Source of the DNA: JAEXNA01 sp050486105
GTDB lineage: Bacteria > Vulcanimicrobiota > Xenobia > Xenobiales > JADMJV01
Length of the DNA stretch: 9,405 bases
Reading direction: 5' to 3'
NCBI GenBank assembly: GCA_050486105.1
Contig: JBJHCR010000256.1
Span: forward strand, 1 to 9,405
Part shown: in pieces, positions 1 to 6,656 of the stretch
How the letters are laid out: each line of letters begins with the position of its first letter
How positions within the stretch are numbered: the stretch's first letter is position 1
Notes under the pieces: generated by a model
The model's input: only the letters and a program-made list of their open reading frames with translations
The model's database searches: none
What the model was told of the DNA's origin: nothing
Translations under genes and position numbers: made by a program

Positions 1-607
1 CCATGGCATCTTCGGGAGCGTAACTCCGATTGATACTAGCTATGAAATTTGCTTCGACTCCCAACTCTCTTGAAGCCCGATGCATTCCCTCTAGAGCCGC
101 ATCCATCACTTCACCGACGGAGAGTTTATCCGGGTTTTTCTGGCAGTTCATACGCAGCTCTACATACCGAACTCCATCCAGGGCGTTATCTTCCACCGCC
201 TCGTAGGCTATTCTCTCGATGGCCTGGCGATCTTCAAATATGAACCGAAACGGGTCAAATTTCTTCAAAAAGTCAAGGAGGTTCTCGTCGGGGCGCATGG
301 CTACCAAATCTTGCATTTCCTCGATGGTCTCGGCTGGACGAAGGTGGCCCAACCGGTCGGCCTCCTCGAGAATCGTTGATGGACGAACCCAACCCTCGAG
401 ATGGCCATGATACTGGACTTTGGGCATAGCCCTCAAGTGGGCTTCAAAATCCTGGCGAGAGTAGCAGCTCGTGCCCTTCTGGCTCAAACAACAAGTATCG
501 TTTGGACCTATGGCGACCGTAAAAGGCCGGTTGGCGGCAGCGAGAGTTTTTTGGCGCTTCTGGACAAAATCCGAAGGCGCCGAATTGGCGGAGGAGATGA
601 GTGACAT
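1..607 (-). CDS. Adenosine deaminase-family protein, N-terminal part (runs off left edge)
   Basis: The product probably deaminates adenosine or a related purine (amidohydrolase fold, cytosolic purine salvage). About 202 residues are visible; the 3' part lies outside the window. The metal-binding HxH is seen as MPKVQYHGHLEG at residues 61-72 (H67, H69), the usual beginning of this family. It is followed by family-like stretches: FLKKFDPF, then DGVRYVELR, then an ELGVEANFIAS segment. The downstream catalytic Glu, His and Asp motifs are not in the window, so substrate cannot be assigned; adenine or aminodeoxyfutalosine deaminase are alternatives. I chose ATG 605-607 because AAGGA lies about 9 bases upstream of it. 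An in-frame ATG at 643 is possible, and ATG at 427 would give the usual short N-terminus but has a poorly spaced ribosome binding site. With the chosen start there is an unusual 60-residue N-terminal extension containing three Cys (39, 40, 48). Confidence 0.85.
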   Translation of the reverse strand, partial: MSLISSANSAPSDFVQKRQKTLAAANRPFTVAIGPNDTCCLSQKGTSCYSRQDFEAHLRAMPKVQYHGHLEGWVRPSTILEEADRLGHLRPAETIEEMQDLVAMRPDENLLDFLKKFDPFRFIFEDRQAIERIAYEAVEDNALDGVRYVELRMNCQKNPDKLSVGEVMDAALEGMHRASRELGVEANFIASINRSYAPEDAM

Positions 608-917
608 GAGTTTATTCCTTACCCAGCATTTTTGCCGTGGCATCGGGCGATTAGGTCGCCTCTCTTAGTTCAAGAGTAACTCTCGACCGTGAAAAGTCTC
701 TGAAAATCCTATTAGCCACCCAACGGGCTGGAAGCAACCGACTGCAAGGCATCGATCTCGGACCGTGATCGATGGAAGGACATTCAGGGCCAACATCTCG
801 ATAGCTCTGCCTCGTGTTCGCCCAAAGACAAGCCCAAAGACTCGTCCCTGCAACCGGTCTACGCAGGTTCATCCTAAGATGAAGGACAAGGAAGGGGCTG
901 CGAAGGGGTTTCAGCGG
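608..917. other. Intergenic stretch without a supported gene
   Basis: This roughly 310-base spacer separates the divergent deaminase gene and rplM promoter. Short open frames exist on the minus strand (for example 651-929 and 665-853), but they are Arg-rich, overlap the rplM promoter or stop before the deaminase gene, lack convincing ribosome binding sites and resemble no family I know. I find no tRNA, 6S, SRP or RNase P signature. A small 12-base imperfect tandem (CCCAAAGAC repeated at 821-829 and 833-841) is present. The deaminase promoter should lie here, but no convincing -35/-10 pair stands out. Confidence 0.5.
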
Positions 918-946
918 TTGACAGGTCACAAAGCCTGTATTACTAT
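918..946 (+). promoter_or_regulatory. Sigma70-type promoter of rplM-rpsI
   Basis: A perfect -35 hexamer TTGACA (918-923) is followed by a 17-base spacer and a -10-like TACTAT (941-946, 4 of 6 consensus). Transcription would start near 952-954, giving a leader of about 80 bases before the rplM ATG at 1034. A strong -35 with ideal spacing suits a highly expressed ribosomal protein operon. Confidence 0.7.
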
Positions 947-950
947 AGCC

Positions 951-1014
951 GGGCTTCTGCCCTACCAGGGCGGATTTCGTTCATTTATAGCCCTCAGGCG
1001 CGAAACCTCAGGGC
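951..1014 (+). promoter_or_regulatory. Structured rplM leader with alternative hairpins
   Basis: The untranslated leader contains GGGC (951-954), GCCC (959-962) and GGGC (968-971), so the central GCCC can pair with either neighbour: a UUCU loop with the first or a 5-base loop with the second. A second, stronger hairpin follows at 990-1014: GCCCT/AGGGC outer stem, a C-C mismatch, AGG/CCT inner stem and a CGCGAAA loop. It ends 7 bases before the ribosome binding site. Ribosomal protein leaders that bind their own product are known for rplM operons in several phyla, so autoregulation is a reasonable inference. The exact start site matters, because a start at 953 would remove part of the first GGGC. 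Confidence 0.4.
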
Positions 1015-1033
1015 AGCAGACGGAGAGAACCAT

Positions 1034-1483
1034 ATGAAAACGGCCCACCTTAAGCCGACCGAAGTTCAGAGGAATTGGTACGAGATCGACGCCACCGGCC
1101 ACACTGTGGGTCGTTTAGCCTCGGAGATCGCTAAAGTTCTGGCTGGTAAAAACAAACCGCAATTCTCCCGGCACGTTGACCTGGGAGACTTTGTCATTGT
1201 GACCAACGCCGATAAAGTTGAATTTCGTGGCAACAAATGGCATCAAAAGATCTACTACAAGCATTCCTTGTACCCGGGCGGACTCAGAGAGACCACCGCT
1301 CAACAGATGCTCACTAAGCACCCTGAGCGGATTTTGCACGCGGCAGTAAGGGGAATGCTTCCCAAGAATCGGCTTCGCTCGGATCGGCTCCGCCGCCTGA
1401 AGATCTACACTGCGGACAGCCACCCTCATCAGGCTCAACAGCCGGTGGCTTTTCCTGAAGTAGACAAGAAATCGAAAAGATAG
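1034..1483 (+). CDS. rplM: 50S ribosomal protein L13
   Basis: L13 is an early assembly protein of the large ribosomal subunit that binds 23S rRNA. The 149-residue length is usual for the family. Visible signatures are WYEIDATGHTVGRLAS near residues 15-30, an AGKNKP loop at 37-42, VRGMLPKN at 105-112 and the C-terminal HPHQAQQP at 130-137. The start is ATG 1034 with GGAGAG at 1022-1027, 6 bases upstream. The gene follows a strong promoter and a hairpin-rich leader and is 20 bases ahead of rpsI, the conserved L13-S9 arrangement. Identification is secure. Confidence 0.97.
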   Translation: MKTAHLKPTEVQRNWYEIDATGHTVGRLASEIAKVLAGKNKPQFSRHVDLGDFVIVTNADKVEFRGNKWHQKIYYKHSLYPGGLRETTAQQMLTKHPERILHAAVRGMLPKNRLRSDRLRRLKIYTADSHPHQAQQPVAFPEVDKKSKR

Positions 1484-1503
1484 AGCTGGAGTAGAGAACA
1501 GAC

Positions 1504-1917
1504 ATGAGTGAATTCAATGTGACTATCGGACCCATCGTTTACGGAGCAACCGGACGACGGAAGCGTTCCGTAGCTCGAGTGCGACTTGTTCCGGGTGACG
1601 GCAGAATCTTTGTTAACAACAAGCCCGCCGAAGAGCATTTCCCCCGCAAGACCCACGTCATGCAGGTTAAGGACCCCTTGGAAGTCACCGACACCCTATC
1701 CAAGTTCAATGTCCTCGCTCGTCTGCACGGAGGAGGAATCAGCGGACAAGCAGGCGCCCTGAGACACGGAATTGCCCGAGCCCTGCTGCGTTTCGACGAC
1801 GAACTCCGCGTTTCGCTGCGCAAAGGAGGTTTCCTAACCCGAGACCCTCGCGAAAAGGAACGCAAGAAGTACGGCCGCAAGCGAGCACGCAAAGGCTTCC
1901 AGTGGACCAAGCGTTAG
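1504..1917 (+). CDS. rpsI: 30S ribosomal protein S9
   Basis: S9 sits in the head of the small ribosomal subunit; in the family, the basic C-terminal tail reaches the P-site tRNA. The 137-residue product has GRRKRSVARVRL at about residues 17-28, GDGRIFVNNKP at 31-41, the glycine-rich HGGGISGQAGALRHGIARAL segment at about 75-94, and a highly basic tail ending in Thr-Lys-Arg. That final Lys-Arg is the family hallmark. A short N-terminal extension of about 12 residues precedes the conserved core. GGAG (1488-1491) is 12 bases from ATG, rather far, with a closer GAG at 1494. The gene is co-transcribed with rplM and followed by a strong terminator. Confidence 0.97.
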   Translation: MSEFNVTIGPIVYGATGRRKRSVARVRLVPGDGRIFVNNKPAEEHFPRKTHVMQVKDPLEVTDTLSKFNVLARLHGGGISGQAGALRHGIARALLRFDDELRVSLRKGGFLTRDPREKERKKYGRKRARKGFQWTKR

Positions 1918-1943
1918 TGTCATTGCTGCGTCCAGCGTGATTG

Positions 1944-1973
1944 AAAGAGACCTCCTAGCAGAGGTCTCTTTTT
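1944..1973 (+). terminator. Intrinsic terminator of rplM-rpsI
   Basis: A perfect 11-base stem (AAAGAGACCTC at 1944-1954 with its complement at 1961-1971) encloses the 6-base loop CTAGCA and runs into a T tract (1969-1973). It begins 26 bases after the rpsI stop and separates the ribosomal operon from the downstream gene. Confidence 0.9.
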
Positions 1974-2014
1974 CATGAAAGGCCAGTCTGAACCTACCTC
2001 GTAAAGTTGTCATT

Positions 2015-3541
2015 ATGATACTCGTGACCCCAGAACAGATGGCCTCCATCGACTACCACACCATCCAAGAGGAGGGACTCTCCTCCCTCGTTCTCATGGA
2101 GAATGCTGCTCGCTCCGTCCTTCCCCTCTTGCCGGCCCGAGGTCGCGTGGGCATCCTAGTTGGGCCGGGAAACAATGGAGGCGATGGATTAGTCTTGGCC
2201 CGTGCCCTGCATGAGCAACAGCGTCCTGTTCTGGTCCTACGATGCACCGAAGGCCTCTCCCTCGATGCGAAGGTTCAACAGGACCTCGCTCAGCTCTGGG
2301 GAGTACCTGAAGTTCAGGCTTGGAGCCAACTCGAAACCGAGGTTGAACGCATCCTGACCGACTGCGACGCGATAGTCGACGCCCTATTTGGCACCGGGCT
2401 ATGCCGCCCTATCACTGGGCTGATGGCCACCATAATCGACAAGGTGAACCGAACTGGCCTCCCGGTTCTAGCCATAGACATACCGTCGGGAATCGATGGT
2501 CGTACAGGGCAGATCCTCGGAAATTGCGCCATAAAAGCGTGGAGAACCGTGACTTTTGGACACCCTAAATGGGGCCACCGCCTCCATCCAGGTCGAGAGC
2601 ACACTGGAGAGTTATTCCTGACACAACCTGGATTCTCTCCAAGAAGTCTCGCCCTGTTTCCTCAGGTGAAACTCGTTGATCAGAAGTCCACGATGGCTCT
2701 ACTTCCCCGGTCTTGGCCCACCATGCACAAGGGGGACAACGGCAGAATACTCTTGTGCACCGGCAGCAAAGAGTATCCTGGTGCCGGAATCCTGAGTGTA
2801 CTTGGGGCACTTCGAGGCGGCGGAGGATTGGTCACTCATTGGATTCCCGACGAATGCCGCGAAAGTGTCCTAAATTGGGCCCCGGAAGTCCTGCTAAAGA
2901 GCCGTAGTGAGCCCCTTGACTTTCACCAACTCCTCTTTGACTCGGCTGTCATCGGCTCGGGCTTGGGTTCCGAGGCCGCACGGATCACCGAATGTGTCCT
3001 AGACAACTATAGCGGCCCGGTTGTGATTGACGCAGAAAGCCTTCCGACAATTCTGACAACGCCCAAGAGTAGACTTTCGAATGCCGTCCTCACTCCTCAC
3101 CCTAAAGAACTCAGCAAGCTTCTCGAAATCTCGATCGAGACCCTAGAGCGTTCGAGGATCGATAGCGCCCTCAAGGCCGCCGAAGATCTTGGCTGCGTGC
3201 TCTGCTTCAAAGGAACTCCAACCGTATGCGCGGCGCCCGACGGAAGAGCCTATGTAAACAGCAGTGGCAACGCAGTGCTCGCCCAGGGAGGCTCTGGAGA
3301 CATCCTAGCCGGCCTGATCGGGGCTCATCTCGCCTTTGGACTGCCCCCCCTTGAGTCCGCAGCTGGGGCGGTCTACCTCCACGGCCTAGCCGCCGATCAA
3401 GCTGCGCTCACCCTAGGGCCAAGAGGAATTCCGGCTCACCTCATTGCCGAACAACTCCCGTTGGCAAGCAGACAATGTGTGGCAAAAACCTCCGGCAGCC
3501 CTCCTTCTGTAGGGAATTTCCGGTCAGAGCGAGTACCTTAA
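2015..3541 (+). CDS. nnr: Bifunctional NAD(P)HX repair enzyme (epimerase + ADP/ATP-dependent dehydratase)
   Basis: The protein repairs hydrated NADH and NADPH: the N-terminal YjeF_N/NnrE domain epimerises S- and R-NAD(P)HX, and the C-terminal ribokinase-like YjeF_C/NnrD domain dehydrates the S form at the cost of a nucleotide. The 508 residues match the usual length of the fused enzyme. Epimerase signatures are MEN at 28-30, GPGNNGGDGL at 50-59, VDALFGTGL at 121-129 and DIPSGIDG at 155-162. Dehydratase signatures are HKGDNGRILL near 238-247, LTPHPKE at 359-365, FKGTPT at 398-403, and AQGGSGD at 423-429, whose Asp429 should be the catalytic base. Start ATG 2015 gives the usual short N-terminus, but no ribosome binding site is evident. 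It begins 41 bases after the terminator, and no promoter is clear. The next gene starts 4 bases after its stop. Confidence 0.95.
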   Translation: MILVTPEQMASIDYHTIQEEGLSSLVLMENAARSVLPLLPARGRVGILVGPGNNGGDGLVLARALHEQQRPVLVLRCTEGLSLDAKVQQDLAQLWGVPEVQAWSQLETEVERILTDCDAIVDALFGTGLCRPITGLMATIIDKVNRTGLPVLAIDIPSGIDGRTGQILGNCAIKAWRTVTFGHPKWGHRLHPGREHTGELFLTQPGFSPRSLALFPQVKLVDQKSTMALLPRSWPTMHKGDNGRILLCTGSKEYPGAGILSVLGALRGGGGLVTHWIPDECRESVLNWAPEVLLKSRSEPLDFHQLLFDSAVIGSGLGSEAARITECVLDNYSGPVVIDAESLPTILTTPKSRLSNAVLTPHPKELSKLLEISIETLERSRIDSALKAAEDLGCVLCFKGTPTVCAAPDGRAYVNSSGNAVLAQGGSGDILAGLIGAHLAFGLPPLESAAGAVYLHGLAADQAALTLGPRGIPAHLIAEQLPLASRQCVAKTSGSPPSVGNFRSERVP

Positions 3542-3545
3542 CAGT

Positions 3546-4721
3546 ATGAGCACCCGCACCTCCGTTCGCGTAGGCACCCTTCTCGACAACGCGATGCGAC
3601 AAAAGCTGCCTGGCTATGAGAGAGTCCTAGAAGAATCTACCAGCCAATACCTTCTCTTCGCTTACCGTCGCCGAGTCTATGGCCACTACTACGCCACCGT
3701 CTTTTTCCAAGCAGCCAAAACTTTTGGCGGGGTAACTTGCGAAGTCGGAGTCAGTCGAACCGAAGACATCCCATACTATCGATTCTACGATCGCCCCCGC
3801 ATTGGAGTCTCTGGCTTCAGAGCCCGAACGGAACACGTCCTAAAGGGACTCGATGCTCGAACCACTTTCTTCTATAACAGTCCCGACACACTCATGACCT
3901 GCCTGATGGATCTGGTGCTGGACGCCCTAGTTGCCGGAAACACCCTAATTGAGCAAGCCATTCCCGAAATCAGAGCCCAGTACGAACTCTGGCAACCCAT
4001 CTACAGCGACTGGCTGGCGGCTGAAAGAAATCGAGACGAAAGCAACCCTGCTCGCAGGTATCCGGATCTCGTCGCCGAGGAGGTGGCCAGAAAGGCCATC
4101 GATCTTTATCTGAGAACAGGCCGATTTGACAGTTTCTTGGGAAGCAAGAAGTTCCAATACCGACAGCCCGAATTGGTCGACTGTCACGCCTACCTCCTGG
4201 CTCGCGCCCTGGAGTTCAGTGAACCGCCGGATCAAGACGAACTTGGCGAGCTTCAGATCGACCCGGGGCAAGACCCTAACAAGATTCTCTTCGATCCTAT
4301 CGCCTCCTTGACGGGCCGCATAGAGCAACCAGAAGCCATCCAACTCTCCCCCGGAATTCTTGCTCGAGTGCCTGAATGGGCCTTCCTGCAGTCGTTTGCC
4401 GCTCTGGAGGCCTTCTATGACAAGCCGTACGTGGCCCTTTCAGAGGTTCCTCTGGGACCCGCAGCAGAAAAGGCCAAACCCAAGGAACCGGTCAAGATCG
4501 AAACCCCCGGACTTTCCCTCGATGAATTGTACGGCGATCTTCCGGCAACAGGCACCAGCAATGGGAGTCTTGTCGACATTAGCGAAACACGACAGCGACC
4601 TACTAGGCCAGATCCCTTTCAAGTGTTCGCAGCTTATCTCAGCGAAGAACTGGGGGCTCCCAGTGAACCGGTCTTCGATCCCTTTGAATTGCTGGGTGAC
4701 AAGCTCGGAATCGATGGCTGA
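3546..4721 (+). CDS. Uncharacterised 391-residue protein
   Basis: I do not recognise this family. The ORF is long, uninterrupted and 4 bases behind nnr, so it is very likely real and translationally coupled; no strong ribosome binding site of its own is seen. No signal peptide or membrane segment is evident, suggesting a cytosolic protein. Residues about 30-85 form an aromatic-rich, probably beta-rich block (many Tyr/Phe, with IPYYRFYDRP near its end). Residues about 110-240 look helical, acidic and amphipathic. From about residue 305 the chain is Pro/Lys/Glu-rich and then acidic. The tail carries the motif DPF twice (356-358 and 378-380), each followed by a short Leu-rich amphipathic stretch, as docking motifs would be. 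Linkage to nnr gives no functional clue, because nnr neighbours vary widely. Confidence 0.75.
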   Translation: MSTRTSVRVGTLLDNAMRQKLPGYERVLEESTSQYLLFAYRRRVYGHYYATVFFQAAKTFGGVTCEVGVSRTEDIPYYRFYDRPRIGVSGFRARTEHVLKGLDARTTFFYNSPDTLMTCLMDLVLDALVAGNTLIEQAIPEIRAQYELWQPIYSDWLAAERNRDESNPARRYPDLVAEEVARKAIDLYLRTGRFDSFLGSKKFQYRQPELVDCHAYLLARALEFSEPPDQDELGELQIDPGQDPNKILFDPIASLTGRIEQPEAIQLSPGILARVPEWAFLQSFAALEAFYDKPYVALSEVPLGPAAEKAKPKEPVKIETPGLSLDELYGDLPATGTSNGSLVDISETRQRPTRPDPFQVFAAYLSEELGAPSEPVFDPFELLGDKLGIDG

Positions 4722-4781
4722 CAAAGCGTTCGGGACAACGCACTAGGGCGTGAAGTTCGTCCCTACCAATTGTGGTCAGGC

Positions 4782-4841
4782 GCCGGGAACCCGCCGAAGC
4801 CGGGAACCCGCCGAAGGTGGATGGCCGCCGAAGGTGGCTGG
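4782..4841. repeat. 17-base GC-rich tandem repeat, 3.5 units
   Basis: The array lies in the 149-base gap between two convergent stop codons. Units alternate a variable 9-mer with the constant 8-mer CCGCCGAA. The 9-mers are GCCGGGAAC (4782), GCCGGGAAC (4799), GGTGGATGG (4816) and GGTGGCTGG (4833); the last has no following CCGCCGAA. Units 1 and 2 are identical; 4808-4824 and 4825-4841 differ by one base. On the minus strand each constant part reads TTCGGCGG, so UUCG-type tetraloops can form downstream of the PilT-like gene. It encodes nothing convincing. Confidence 0.85.
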
Positions 4842-4870
4842 CTGCGAGGCGAGTGGCCCCGGGTAGCCTC

Positions 4871-6088
4871 CTAGAGCCAAGACATAAGGGGGGTTTCGTC
4901 GTCCATGTCGCTGTCTTCGGTGGGTGGAGCGAGATCGAGTTGAGAGGGTCGAGAAACTTCCAACTGATCAGCCTCTACAAGTTGCAGAGCGTCATCATAA
5001 TTGACCAACCCTACTTCGATCATCCTGGACAAATGACGACCGAGGGTCTGCATACCAAAGTGCCCCATCAATCTGTGCACTTCGCTCAAGTCGCCTCGCT
5101 GAATCGCTTCCCGAACGTCCCTGTTGCAATCGAGTATCTCGTGGGCCGGAACCTGCCCGCGACCGTCGGAGCGTGGAACTAAGTACTGGCAAACAACCAA
5201 TCTAAGGACACGAGCTACTAGAACTCGCATTCGATTGTTGTTCGGGTCGAAGGCCGACAAGAAGTTGTCCACGGTGCGAACGGCACTGGTGCCGTCCATC
5301 ATCGCGATCACTAGGTGCCCTCCTGCCGCAGCCTGCAAAATCACCTCGGCGGTTTCCGGGTCCGGAACCGAAGCCACCGCCAAAATGTCCGGGTCTTGCT
5401 GCACGGCGATGCGAACCGCCTTGGCAAAACTTCGGGTGTCAGAACCGACCTCACGCTGTACCACCACAGCCTTCTCAGGACGGTGCCAAAATTGCACCGC
5501 CGGTTCCACCGAAACGATACGGCAAACCTGTTGATGATTGATGAAGGACACCAATGAGGCGTAAGTATTGAACTTTCCGCTTCTAGGCCGCCCAGTCAAG
5601 AGCATCAAGCCACCTTCGGTAGAGCCGAGAAAACTTTCCACCGAACTCCCGGACAACCCCAATTCCACCAACTTGGGAATGTCGCCTCGAATACGACGGA
5701 TCGACAGTGCTGGGCATCCCCGCTCAAGATAGGCGTGCACCCTGAAACCACTGTCCCCATCGATGATATTGAGATCTAGCTCTTGACCGCTATAGCAATG
5801 CTTGAGCTGCTCTGAAGTTAGGCAGGCACCTGCCAAAAAGCGACAATCTGAAGCACTCAGGACGTCATCGAATAGAGGCTCTAGCCGATCGCCGGTGCGA
5901 ACCATGGGCGGAGCTCCGGCGTTCAAGTGAAGAAAGCTCCCTTTAACCCGAGAAAACTCGTCGAGCAAATCTTCAAATTCGAACGCCGGCAGATGAGATT
6001 CCAGCCTAAATTGTCGCTGCGCCAGCCTCAGCAAGGCGTCAGTAGACTCCCTTAAGGCGACGAGCTCTCTATGCGCTCTCTCGTCCAA
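4871..6088 (-). CDS. PilT-like type IV pilus ATPase homologue with eroded catalytic motifs
   Basis: The 405-residue product aligns throughout with PilT/PilU, the hexameric pilus retraction ATPases. Its N-terminal domain has LHLNAGAPPMVRTGDRL at 53-69. The core follows: GLMLLTG at 160-166, REVGSDTRSFAKAVR at 212-226, QDPD at 231-234, AAAGGHLVIA at 253-262, and a C-terminal LVPRSDGRGQVPAHEIL near 303-319. The catalytic residues are altered. Walker A reads GRPRSGKF (166-173), with Phe173 for Ser/Thr. The Asp box is VEPAVQF. Walker B has Ser240 where PilT has catalytic Glu. The His box TLHT is MMDG (263-266). This suggests a non-hydrolysing, perhaps regulatory subunit. The start is a TTG, the most upstream start available, 14 bases after rpoZ. 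About 36 extra N-terminal residues precede the PilT-like start, so a later start is possible. Confidence 0.88.
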   Translation of the reverse strand: MDERAHRELVALRESTDALLRLAQRQFRLESHLPAFEFEDLLDEFSRVKGSFLHLNAGAPPMVRTGDRLEPLFDDVLSASDCRFLAGACLTSEQLKHCYSGQELDLNIIDGDSGFRVHAYLERGCPALSIRRIRGDIPKLVELGLSGSSVESFLGSTEGGLMLLTGRPRSGKFNTYASLVSFINHQQVCRIVSVEPAVQFWHRPEKAVVVQREVGSDTRSFAKAVRIAVQQDPDILAVASVPDPETAEVILQAAAGGHLVIAMMDGTSAVRTVDNFLSAFDPNNNRMRVLVARVLRLVVCQYLVPRSDGRGQVPAHEILDCNRDVREAIQRGDLSEVHRLMGHFGMQTLGRHLSRMIEVGLVNYDDALQLVEADQLEVSRPSQLDLAPPTEDSDMDDETPLMSWL

Positions 6089-6102
6089 GCTCGGGTACGC
6101 TC

Positions 6103-6399
6103 TCAGTCTTCGAGCATCTGAGGAGTACCGAGAGCGGCAGCGAGTGCTGCAGCCTGAGCATCCTCGTTCGACACTCGGGAAACCGGCTCAGCTTCAGTGT
6201 CCCTAATTCTAACCTTATTTTGATAGATCTCATGCAGCGCGATGGTTACGGGCTTCTTGGCATCAACATCCACCAAAGGCGGGCTACCATCATTGAGTTG
6301 CCGAGCTCGTTTCAGGGCCAGGGTCACCAAGACAAACTTATTCTTGATATTCTTGGCGCTGTCGTGAAGCATCACGTCGAGATTCGGTTCGATTAACAT
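6103..6399 (-). CDS. rpoZ: DNA-directed RNA polymerase omega subunit
   Basis: Omega is the small accessory subunit that helps fold and dock beta-prime in RNA polymerase. The 98-residue protein shows the family core NKFVLVTLALKRARQL (20-35), a short acidic loop with PLV, and PVTIALHEI (50-58). The remaining residues, about 66-98, are an acidic, Ala-rich tail ending MLED, longer than in many omegas. An in-frame start 25 codons upstream (6474) is open, but ATG 6397-6399 has GGAGAA about 3-5 bases away and gives the normal omega N-terminus. It is the first gene of a leftward operon with the PilT-like gene 14 bases downstream. Its usual neighbour gmk is absent here; instead it is divergent from ftsK. 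Confidence 0.9.
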   Translation of the reverse strand: MLIEPNLDVMLHDSAKNIKNKFVLVTLALKRARQLNDGSPPLVDVDAKKPVTIALHEIYQNKVRIRDTEAEPVSRVSNEDAQAAALAAALGTPQMLED

Positions 6400-6402
6400 A
6401 AA

Positions 6403-6408
6403 TTCTCC
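6403..6408 (-). promoter_or_regulatory. Ribosome binding site deciding the rpoZ start
   Basis: On the minus strand GGAGAA lies directly upstream of ATG 6397-6399 with usual spacing. It selects this start over the longer open frame beginning at 6474, which has no comparable signal. Confidence 0.7.
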
Positions 6409-6480
6409 ATTTTCCAACAACGAGGCGAGAGTCTTCGAAGGCAGAAACATAGCTAAAATCTGCCCTCCGTACATCCTGTC

Positions 6481-6524
6481 GGTGCTTTCTCACAAATCAA
6501 AAAGCACCTCTCAGAACAAGAGAG
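6481..6524. repeat. Two adjacent inverted repeats in the rpoZ-ftsK divergent spacer
   Basis: GGTGCTTT (6481-6488) and its perfect complement AAAGCACC (6501-6508) flank a 12-base A-rich loop. Immediately next, CTCTC (6508-6512) and GAGAG (6520-6524) flank 7 bases. Neither is followed by a T tract on the plus strand, so these are not terminators of the usual kind. They lie 82-125 bases upstream of the rpoZ start and could be leader hairpins in the rpoZ transcript or an operator in the divergent promoter region. No clear promoter hexamers are recognisable in 6400-6692. Confidence 0.5.
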
Positions 6525-6656
6525 AGTTTCGCATCTTTACCTAGCATTTTCGGCCCATCCGAGCGTTCTGAACATAGCACTATGGGACCTTCTTTGTTAC
6601 GGGAAGAGATGAAACAAGTCCGCAGAATGTTCGTCTTTCCTTGAGAAGGGACAACC

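Noticed and set aside
866..876. GGTTCATCC resembling a tRNA T-loop
   Set aside because: The invariant A of the T-loop is missing, and no acceptor, D or anticodon stem can be built around it.
651..929. Minus-strand open frame of 92 codons upstream of the deaminase gene
   Set aside because: It overlaps the rplM promoter, is Arg-rich without recognisable family features, and has no supporting ribosome binding site; probably chance.
4726..4763. Small hairpins after the 391-residue gene (GCGTT/AACGC and a bulged AGGGCG stem) as a terminator
   Set aside because: Stems are short or bulged and no T tract follows, so an intrinsic terminator cannot be supported.
4782..4841. Tandem repeats as a CRISPR array
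   Set aside because: Units are 17 bases and directly abutting, with no unique spacers and no cas genes nearby.
4772..5182. Plus-strand open frame of 136 codons over the repeat and the end of the PilT-like gene
   Set aside because: It is antisense to a well-supported gene and its start lies next to the repeat array; a shadow frame.
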